DNA from: Gnetum montanum
Taxonomy: Eukaryota; Streptophyta; Gnetopsida; Gnetales; Gnetaceae
DNA: 64,000 nt
Reading direction: 5' to 3'
Assembly (NCBI GenBank): GCA_015680685.1
Contig: MNCI01033529.1
Location: 772,732-836,731, forward strand
Part shown: piece by piece, positions 55,690-64,000 of the stretch
Position numbering within the stretch: the stretch's first letter is position 1
Layout of the letters: each line of letters starts with the position of its first letter
Made by a program: the position numbers and the translations under genes
The notes under the pieces: model-generated
The model's database searches: none
What the model was told of the DNA's origin: nothing
Seen by the model: only the letters and a program-made list of their open reading frames with translations

Positions 55690-57363
55690 TGAGCAAAGAA
55701 TGGAAATGCACAATGATCTTTCTCCACCTTTATCCTTGACAAGTCCACACAGCGAGCTTGCAAGAAAACTAAACCTAGAGTTAATAGACTGGGATTCACT
55801 CGTAGAAAGCACTATAGCATCCTTAGAAACATCCCTAGACTAGCTTGAAAGTCTGGTCCAAGCCCTGGAATTAGAGGCCAGGGATGTAATTGAGGACCCT
55901 CTCATTGAAATGCCTATGACCACATCTAGGGGAGAAATAAAAATGTTAAAGCTTAGCTCCCTCCTAGATTCGCAAATGCATAAAGATGTAGCCAAGGTAT
56001 TGCAGAACAACATCAAAGTATTTGCGTGGTCTTACAAAGACATGCCAAGTTTATATCCAAGGCTCATACAGCACAACAATGTCTTAGATCTACGGATGAA
56101 AGCAGTTAAGGAGAAGGCTTGCAAGATTAAACTAGATATTGCACTAGCCGTACGGGATGAAATCACCAACCTCTATTAGGTTAGTTTCATCTGGGCAATT
56201 GATGACTCATAGTGGGTGTCAAACATCATTTTGGTTTCTAAGGAAATGGAAGGAATACGAATCTGTATAGACTTCCAGGATCTAAACAAAGCCACAATCA
56301 AAGATGACTTCCCACTATCGAGTATTGATTAACTAATCGAAACTATAGCTGGTCATGCTATGTTATCCTTCATGGATGGTTTCTCCAGCTACAACCAAAT
56401 TCTCATCAACCTAGAGCATCAATTAGCAACAACCTTCATGACCCCATGGGGTACTTTCTGTCAGACTATGATGTCTTTCGAGCTCAAGAATGCTTGAGCA
56501 ACTTACCAAATACATCTTTAGAGAGTACATCCTAGAAATGCTGAATGATTATATGGATGACATAACAGTAAAATTTAAAGAGGCCACTGATCATCCCAAC
56601 GATCTAGGTATAGTCCTAAAGCATTACTAGATGCATGATTTACACATTAACCTAAAAAAAGTGTGTCTCTGGGGTGAGAACCAGATGCATGTTAGGGTTT
56701 GTAGTATCAAAGGCTGGAATATGAGTGGACCCTCACAAAGTCAAGGCCATAGTTAATCTACCACCACCTATAAACATTAAAGAATTGCACAGGTTACAAG
56801 GTAGGATACAGTTCATTAGGAGGTTTATAGAAAAGTTGATTGACAAGTTACACCCCATGCAACATCTACTAAAGAAGGGGATTAACTTCGAATGGATAAC
56901 ACAATGCCAACAAGCCTTTGATGATATGAAGAAAGAGCTTTTACACCTCCTGACTATGTACCCACCATAGAGGGATAAGCCCTTCTTCATCTACCTTGTC
57001 ACCTTATACATGTCTATCATGACACTATTCTTTTAGAGATGAGACAATGGCTTTGACATTCCAGTGTATTATCTAAGTCATGCATTGGTAGCGTATGAGG
57101 AAAAATACAATGAGGTGGAGAGAAACTACCTTGCTCTAGTCCTTTCATTAAAGAAATGGAGGCACTATCTATTTCATAGCAAGGATAACATCATTTGCAA
57201 AAGCAATGTACTCTGGGCTATCACAAACAATCTATATGAAAGTATCAGGATAGCTCGATGGAAAGATATAACAACGGAATTCAATTTACATTATGTAAGC
57301 CAATCATCGACAAAAGGTCAAGCTATAGCGACGCAACTTACAACCTCACCCATCGATGATTGA
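55690..57363 (+). pseudogene. Reverse transcriptase and RNase H of element C
   Basis: Long N-terminal extension (MHKDVAKVLQNNIKVFAWSY, 55910-56179), then fingers (GIRICIDFQDLNKATIKDDF), palm (GHAMLSFMDGFSSYNQI), catalytic NDYMDD (about 56545), VKAIVNLPPPINIKELHRLQ, and RNase H (EEKYNEVERNYLALVLSLKK, 57064-57363). At least three shifts (near 56490, 56700) and several stops. Acts in cDNA synthesis. It starts after array 2 without an adjoining protease. Confidence 0.8.
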
Positions 57364-57915
57364 GCAATCATAGATTCTAAATTCCCCAAGGAGCATGTTA
57401 GCACTATTAACGCTATCCCATTGCATCTTGAAGCTACTTTGCATTTTGACGGCACCTCAACCATGAGGAGGTAGTGTAGCTACCATAATTACATTCCCCT
57501 CTAGTGAAATGCAGCCTTTTGCTTATCGTTTCACATTCCATTGTACAAAAAATGTGGCAGAGTACAAAGGGTTACTTAAGGTCTTCCTAGCAGCCTAAGC
57601 ATTAAGCATCCAACACCTAGCAATTCGTGAGAATTCAAAAACTCATTGTGAATCAAATCACTAGGGTCTATCCCTGCAAAACTACACACCTGTAGCCCTA
57701 CTGTGACCTGGAAAAATGTTTGCTTAAACAATTTATGACAATGGATGTTCACCACATGCCACGCAATGAAAACACAATAGCAGATGCCTTGGCCACCCTA
57801 TCATTAAACGTGCCACGACACCTGTTTATAGGTTTTCTAGCTTCGATTACCAAGTGTATGGAGCCTATCACTCAAGTGGTACATGTAGCCTCTGTTAGCA
57901 CTGCGGGCACCTAGG
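57364..57915 (+). pseudogene. Second RNase H of element C
   Basis: Signature ATLHFDGTST at 57425, a frame break, NVAEYKGLLKV, and VHHMPRNENTIADALATLSL at 57735-57800. Colinear with the well-preserved copy in B. Its presence assigns the family to the Tat lineage. Confidence 0.75.
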
Positions 57916-58953
57916 AGTGGTACGCCAACATTAAAGCCTACCTGCAACATGGTGAGCCCTCACATGGATTAACATCTACCTAGAGAGATGCGATCCGCAA
58001 GTGTGCTCAACAATATGTGCTCATGGGAGACAACACCTTGTGCAAACGCTCCTATGATGGGATATTGCTAGCATGCATAAATGAGGAGCAAGTGTAGAAG
58101 GTCATTAATGAAGTACACGAGGAACTATGTGGTGGACACATAGCACTTAGGGTCATGGCTGCAAAAATTAGATGCCTAGGGTACTACTAGCCTCACATGG
58201 AGCATGATTGCCTAGCCAAAGTCAAGACTTGTGATACATGCCAAAGATATGCATATCTCATACACGTTTCACCTATAGAGTTGCATCTAATGTAGATCAT
58301 GTGGCCTTTCCATTGATGGAGACTAGACATCATAGGACCTATCAAGCCTAAGTCTTTTGTAGGGCATAGCTTCATCATCACCACCATTGAGTATTTTACA
58401 AAGTGGGTGGAGGCTATTCACCTGAGGAAGACTACATCCCAGCAAGTTTGCCATTTCATCTTAGACAACATCATGATAAGGTTTGGGCTTCCCATAACTA
58501 TTGTGATCAACAACATGCCATAGTTTAGTAGTGCAATAATCTTGGCATTAGGTAGTCGTTCTCCTCGCCATACTACCCATAGGCAAATGGACAAGAAGAA
58601 GCTACGAACAAGTCCATCATCAACTTTCTCAGGAAAATTCTTAACAATAGTAAGAGACGATGGCATGAGCAAATCCTGTATGTGCTGTGGGCTTATAGGA
58701 TGACATGCAAGACTGTGACAAGTAAGATAGCTTATAGTCTCGTTTATGGATTTGAAGCAGTGTTACCTCTTGAGTTGTAGGTACCATCGCTTCAAATGAT
58801 TCTATGTAATGTCATGAGTGAAGCCTAGAATAATGAGTCAAGGATCATTGACCTCAACTCCATAGAGGAGGAGGATGCATAGACACTTGGTCGCATAGAG
58901 CAATATCAGAACAAGAAACAACAGAAGCATCATGCAAACCTGCATCAACGGTC
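57916..58953 (+). pseudogene. Integrase of element C
   Basis: HHCC region with VINEVHEELCGGHIALRVMA and CDTCQRYAYLIHVSP, then the core with IIGPIKPKSFVGHSFIITTI and FTKWVEAIHL, and a decayed second catalytic block near 58500 (NNMP for the usual DNG). The glutamate block (about 58570-58620) lies in a shifted frame. The C-terminal part fades into array 3. Numerous stops. Confidence 0.75.
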
Positions 58954-59380
58954 ATGCTACAATGTAAAATTGGCAAACAAATGTCCACTATGATGTAAAA
59001 TTGGTGAAGGTAAGAAATCATCTGCTACGACATAAAACTAGCACAGCCCATCCACTACAATGTAAAACTAGCAAAGGTAGTCTGCTATGACTATAAATTG
59101 GCACAAACTATCTACCATGACATAAAATTGGCAAATTACATTTGCTACGATGTTAAACTAGCACAAATGGTCCTCTATGACTTTAAACTAGCCTTTCCAT
59201 TGTCCGCTACGATGATAAACTAGCACAATAGTCTGCTGGAACCTTAAACTAGTACTACCACCATTCGCTACAATGATAAACTAGCCCAATGATCTGCTAG
59301 GACTTTAAAATTGTGCACCACGGTCTACTGAGACCTTAAACTAGCATATCAGATGGTCTACTAGGACCTTAAAATGGGTT
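58954..59380 (-). repeat. Tandem array 3 in C (about 13 units)
   Basis: Minus-strand units are CTAGTTTAAGGTCYYAGYAGACC and CCAATTTTACATCGTAGCAG variants of about 30-37 bases. In element orientation they follow integrase directly, as in B. Confidence 0.85.
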
Positions 59381-59384
59381 CCCA

Positions 59385-60301
59385 GCATGTCCCCAACATC
59401 CATCCATGACCTATCAAGCAAGCGAGCATGCACATCGCCAACACAGGGTGGGGCGATGCAGTTCTTGAATGCAGTTGACAATGCTAAGAAAACACCCTCA
59501 AGAATATGTGCAATTCCACTACTACTGGCATCTTGTTGATCCTCTAGAGATGTCTTATGACATCTTGCTAACCTTTCAAAGAAACCGCTACCACGACCCT
59601 TTGCCCTAGTAGTAGCTTCTATAGTCAACATCTGCTGCTAAAGTTCCAGTAGTATTGTGGCCCACCCACAATGTTGCTATCCTCCAGCCCCCGCTATTGC
59701 CCATGCCCAAAAGACATTCAGATATTGGTTGTCCTATCTCATAGCTGAACTGCATAATGTTTACCTTGGGTGAGGATTCCTAAGCACTCGCATCACCACA
59801 ATTCCTAGCTACCTCGGTGCCAACCTCTCCATGTAGATGCTGCTAGAACTGTTGCTGGCCTTTCTAGTTTGGACGTTGAATGGCTCAGCAACAACACCCA
59901 TTTTTCTAGTAGTGTTTAAAGCAAGCGAGAGCTTTTCCTTCTTTTTGCATTATGGTTGTTTCTTCTGGTTTTCTCTCTGTTGTGTTTGCAAGATACGTAC
60001 TAGAGGGGCATCAATTAGAGGTGTGTTTCACCATGGAGGTAGGACACTGCATCGTTCCAAGATGGTCATCCTAACTAGCTTAGCTACTTTGGAGTGCATA
60101 TCCTACCTTCCCCCTTGACCTTCTTTACCTTGTTCCTTGCACTCACAATTCTCACTCTCAACTCTTTTACAAATTTTCCTAATGCTTGTAAAGCACTTCA
60201 ATATGCCCAACTGCAAAGTCCATGACGCGCATAACGCAACTTGCTGCATGGAAAGCATTTGTAGGTAGGTTAAAGTCCCATGTGGATGTAATGTAACTCA
60301 T
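59385..60301 (-). pseudogene. Antisense gene 2, copy in C
   Basis: ATG at 60301 on the minus strand reads SYITSTWDFNLPTNAFHAAS against SYVTSMWGLNLPTDASHATS in A. Later segments read KASNSSSSIYMERLA and the open stretch ATTRAKGRGSGFFERLARCH, TSLEDQQDASSSGIAHI (59631-59341). Frames shift and stops occur. It lies between array 3 and the polypurine tract. Product unknown; in other Tat elements antisense ORFs have been reported in this same 3' region. Confidence 0.5.
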
Positions 60302-60743
60302 CCTGGGAAGGAAATGCCTGTCCTACAAAAAGGTTAGTTGCAAATGTAAATTGAAGAATGGCAAAAGAAAAAGCATAAAAGAGTAAAATATCATGCAAAA
60401 AAAGAGTGTGCCTAAAACAAATAGCACATCACCTGTTTCATAGTAACCCTCTCTAAGCATTCCAACGAAAGTTCATAGGTCAGCAAAAGAAAAGATAACC
60501 ATGCAAACAAGTCCCTCACAAGCATTCCGATGAGGGACCTTGCTAAGTCTCGTCCTTACCATTTTTTAAACCTCCTTCTTTCCCTAGTTTAACCCTTTCT
60601 TTGTCCCCGCATAAGCAATCCAACACTCTCAAGCATAACTAAGTGACATCTTGGTAATTACCGAAGAATGATGATGGAATCTTATCTTACTTGGTGTTTT
60701 GTATTCTTTGTTGGCATCTCTCAGGTCCAACCTCTAGATGTTG

Positions 60744-60758
60744 ACAAAGAGGGACCAA
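60744..60758 (+). other. Polypurine tract of element C
   Basis: ACAAAGAGGGACCAA immediately precedes the 3' LTR, corresponding to CAAAGAGGGGCCAA in A and B. It primes plus-strand cDNA. Confidence 0.75.
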
Positions 60759-62641
60759 TGAAACACCCCAAAATTTTAAGACCCTCTTGCTTCACTAGGG
60801 TTTTGGAATTTAGGAAAGTGATTTCTACAAGTGCAGTGTCATGGCAGTTTGGTAGGAAATGAATGCAATGAGTTTAGACTATTTAGTTAGGCAATTTTTC
60901 TACCTCTAGAGCTGACAAGCCTGATGGACTCTCCAGCCTACCCATTTGGATGTTTCACTCAGCTGACAATTTGTTTAGAAACCATGTGTGAAGTTGTCGG
61001 CGGTGCTCAGGATGTGTAAAAATAGTTTGACAAGTTTTCTAGTGAAGAAGTTTTCTATGGTACACTACGCTATATAGCGTAGCAGACCTTGGAAGATAGT
61101 TTCTCAGGCAATCAAGTGCAAATCATTGCAGAACTAAGTGCTACACTATGCTATGCTACGCAATTTAGCACAGCATAGCAAAGGTGAATCAAAAATTCCT
61201 AGCTTACCAAGTGATTTTAATAAAGAAATTGCACTCAGCAAGCACTCCAACCTCCAAAACCTGTTGCGTTGTTCGACTTCAAGTCCTTTAACAAGGTCTA
61301 TTACTAGAAAGTGGTGAATTAAGGAAAAAGTAGAACATGACGACTGCTATGCTATGCTATGCTACATAGCATAGCACAGCATAGCAACAATACAAGAGTA
61401 CTAAGAAATGTTTCAAATGGAAGTTTAGTAAGTTTTGAGGTTCTCCTTCTCAATAGGAAAAAGTTACAGCTGTCAGCATGATTAAGACTTCAAACAAGTA
61501 TTTGGAACTTCAGCACAATTCACTAATAAAGATGACTACTATACTATGCTATGCTACGTAGCGTAGCAGAGATGTAAATTCAACAAAGTGCTTTAAAAGT
61601 TAACCCAATGTGCACCGAAGCTTCCAACAGATGTAGTTGTAGTTGACTTCAAAGCAAATTTCCTTTTCAAACTAGTGGCTACGCTGTGCTATACTACATA
61701 GCGTAGTACAGCGTAGCAATCAGATATGCTACACCAATGTGCTATGCTACATAGTGTAGCATAGTGTAGCAAATAGCTATGCTACGCTAGTATGCTTTAT
61801 CTCTTGCTTGCATTATTTGCATGCCTAACACTAGCAGTCCCAGTTTTGATAGTGTCATTGTAGCATGGTAGGTTCACAATCAGCTTTGCATGTCCATGTA
61901 ATATGGACACGTCAACATCTTATGGGTCCAAGACACATGGAATCTAAACTTCATCTCTCACTTGCTCCTAGTCCTATAAATACCTCGATAAGCAATGCTT
62001 AAAGGGTTGGCAAATTTGGGGTTGGTTGGCAAAAAATTGGCATTGTAAGCATTGTTGACAAAAATTTGGTTTTGTAGTTGGCAATTTTGGGCAATTTTGA
62101 GCATTTTTAGCATTGATTCGAATTTTAGCAATTCAAAGAAAGTTGACACCTTTAGCATTGGCACTTGGCATTAGCTTTTTTCTTGTTGACAATTTGTACT
62201 GTTGGCTCTTAAGCTTATACCCGAAAACATAGTTGAGGCATCTTGACTGTTTTGGCTATTCTTGGACTCCCTATGCCCCTCCAGCACTCTACCACTTGTT
62301 ATGCATTTTCAAGCTGAGAAGAGAATCAAACCCGTGACTTTGTGATGGTGCATTTTCTCATCCCAGTTGCTCTGTTGTTTCTACATTATTATCACTATTT
62401 AGCATCATTTTCTTTATTATTGCATCTATCAATCATCAGTTAGATTTCATGTATTTCATGCTTAAAATGATGTTTACATAAGGTTAAGTTACATTGACTA
62501 AGTTCTTGTCTGATCAACCAGACTATTCAGGGTGCCCCATTTGATTTTTATTTAGCACAGCCCTTGCATGAATCATGGGTTAAAACTTTTCACCTGACAA
62601 CCTCTCAGTGTTTCTAGCCACTGATGTTTTTGATCACTACA
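60759..62641 (+). repeat. 3' LTR of element C (about 1883 bp)
   Basis: It begins TGAAACACCCC and ends GATCACTACA, with TATAAATA at 61975 and the palindromes at about 61062-61085, 61139-61170, 61345-61387, 61538-61569, 61679-61716 and 61729-61770. It is colinear with the 5' LTR throughout. Confidence 0.85.
62323..62374 (-). other. tRNA-like segment in the C 3' LTR
   Basis: Second copy of the segment at 45763-45814: minus-strand CAGAGCAACTGGG and GGGTTTGATTC. The difference from the 5' copy allows the intact B box to be inferred. Confidence 0.5.
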
Positions 62642-62646
62642 ACCCT
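62642..62646 (+). repeat. Target site duplication of element C, right copy (ACCCT)
   Basis: Identical to 44208-44212. Confidence 0.85.
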
Positions 62647-64000
62647 CACTAGTAAAGATCCCAACCAAAAAACCTTGAGTGTTTATGACCCCAAAGACCC
62701 TACTATCATTGAGTGTAGGTGATCTATGAGGATTAAAGGAGAAAGTCCTAAATTTGCAACCATAAATAAGGTAGTTATAACTTCATTTCTACCAAAATAT
62801 AGGCTGGTGTGCTAATTCCACATGTGGAAGCAGAAGCCAAGAGGGAGTTTAAGCTCATACACAAAGGTGAAAAGGAGTATATCCCTTCCCCATGTAACCT
62901 AATACCCTTCAAGGATATCTATGATAGCATCCTAGCTTAATTGGTTGCAATGGAAGAGGAAGATGACAAGCATAGATTAGAAGAACAACAAGAGGAGGAG
63001 GATGAGTTTAGGGTAGAATTTAAGCCCTAAAACATCTTGAAAGGATTATTCCAACAAACATCCCCCAAGCTCACAACATGTTTCTCTAATGCTTTTGTTC
63101 TTTGTATGGGCATGATGCCATCATCTTCCACTACCTCCTACCCTACTATGAAGGATCCCTTGATAGTTATATCCACATATCAAACTCAATCAGAATTGTA
63201 ACCAACAACCTATAACTTGTCAGTAGTACCATTTGCTACATAGTCCCAATCCATACAACCATCGATGGTGGTTTTTACCATCACAAATCCATTAACTATG
63301 CATGTGGGATCCAGCGTGGGACCCCAAGCAACTCAGGGGTTACACAACCCCTTAATCCCCATTTGTAGACAAGTACTAGCATAAACATCATTTTCCTTAT
63401 TTTTCCTATAAGCTAGGACCATGACGCAACCACTTTCTTCTATCCTACAATCCATAGAAAGGCCATAGGCCTCACAACAGATGTCACAACCATATGTGCA
63501 AGTCCCATAGCCAAAAAGACCATCCCAAGGCCTAAATCAAGCCTTCTAGATGATCCAAGACTTGAAAAAGAAGTTGAAGAGGCTTAAATCCTCTACTTTA
63601 CAACATATCAAGAAAATAGACTTTTACCAAGATGATCCCATTAATTCCATGATTTCTCCATTGACACTTTCTCCTAATGTCCCTATTCCTTAATTTAATA
63701 AGTATAAAAAATAAGGTGATCCCAATGCTCACCTTATTACCTTTTAATCTAACTACTTATTCTTGCAACCATGACCACATACCATCATGAGAATTTTTCC
63801 CATGTCTTTGACTAGGAAAGTACTTGATTAGTACTACACATTACCTAGAGGATCCATATCCTCTTTAGAGGACTTGATAGACTAGTTTGTTAATCACTTC
63901 AAGTATAACCTCAAGCCCAATACCATGCTTGACCAACTCATGAAGGTCAAACAAGGATCCCTAGAACTCGTACAAAAGTTAATCCAATGATGGAATGGAC
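62647..64000 (+). pseudogene. gag of element D (runs off the window)
   Basis: A strongly decayed Tat-like gag: EFKLIHKGEKEYIPSPCNLI (compare NGKEFIPTPSISIPLT in C), a Glu-rich insert near 62960, KKIDFYQDDPINSMISPLTL, GDPNAHLITF and TMLDQLMKVKQGSLELVQKL at the window end. Colinear with C gag but more diverged, with many stops. It continues the frame started at 44175 and is the host sequence of insertion C. Confidence 0.7.

Larger units (their letters stand above)
44213..62641 (+). mobile_element. Complete Tat-like LTR retrotransposon C (18.4 kb) with internal antisense genes
   Basis: Order: 5' LTR, candidate primer site, gag, protease, array 1, antisense gene 1 (minus), array 2, reverse transcriptase-RNase H, second RNase H, integrase, array 3, antisense gene 2 (minus), polypurine tract, 3' LTR, flanked by ACCCT repeats. 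The two LTRs differ at roughly one base in seven or eight over the first 300 bases by eye, so the insertion is old. All sense genes contain stops. Size and a second RNase H agree with the Tat lineage; an antisense gene splitting protease from reverse transcriptase does not fit the usual gag-pro-RT continuity of gypsy elements. Confidence 0.85.

Overview
This window looks like nuclear DNA from a plant with a large, repeat-rich genome. I infer a seed plant, and a gymnosperm is a reasonable guess, but nothing here names the species. The evidence is a DUF247 (UPF0481) gene, a plant-specific family; LTR retrotransposons of two Ty3/gypsy lineages; a primer-binding site matching plant tRNA-Asp; and strong CpG decay in old copies but not in the gene or the youngest element. 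No bacterial, organellar or CRISPR features were seen.

Layout. (1) 1-3259: the 5' end of a young minus-strand gypsy element (E1), with a 1.04-kb LTR, a perfect tRNA-Asp primer site and a gag frame open to the window edge. It sits inside the gag of an older, decayed plus-strand relative (E2, about 3300-7507). (2) 7508-11540: the only host gene, a two-frame DUF247 gene (9531-11281), with tandem repeats in its promoter and 3' UTR. (3) 11541-25207: old repeats: SINE-like units, a decayed minus gag with LTR (E3), a plus LTR with decayed gag (E4), and long unclassified AT-rich DNA. (4) 25208-64000: a nest of very large Tat-like gypsy elements: A (minus, pol lost), B (minus, gag to integrase present but decayed), C (plus, 44213-62641, complete with two LTRs and a 5-bp target duplication) and D (a gag split by C). 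A fragment of the first family (E5, 43164-44168) lies between B and D.

The Tat-like family is the most interesting content. Between protease and reverse transcriptase, B and C both carry a gene on the opposite strand. It has its own TATA box, a conserved first exon of equal length, conserved splice sites and an acidic last exon. Element A holds a third, partial copy. A second conserved antisense block lies between integrase and the 3' LTR in A, B and C. The gene-block boundaries are marked by three tandem arrays that differ in unit but share a GCTAGTTTWAGG core followed by a short inverted repeat with a 6-base loop. The LTRs carry serial palindromes built on GCTACGCTA, and the same word is scattered through introns and spacers but scarce in coding exons.

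Inferred joint working: sense gag-pro-pol supplies transposition, while the antisense genes would be accessory functions expressed from internal promoters. Every Tat-like copy here carries stops, so these are fossils of the system, not active elements. All family calls come from reading motifs by eye; no database or alignment was run.
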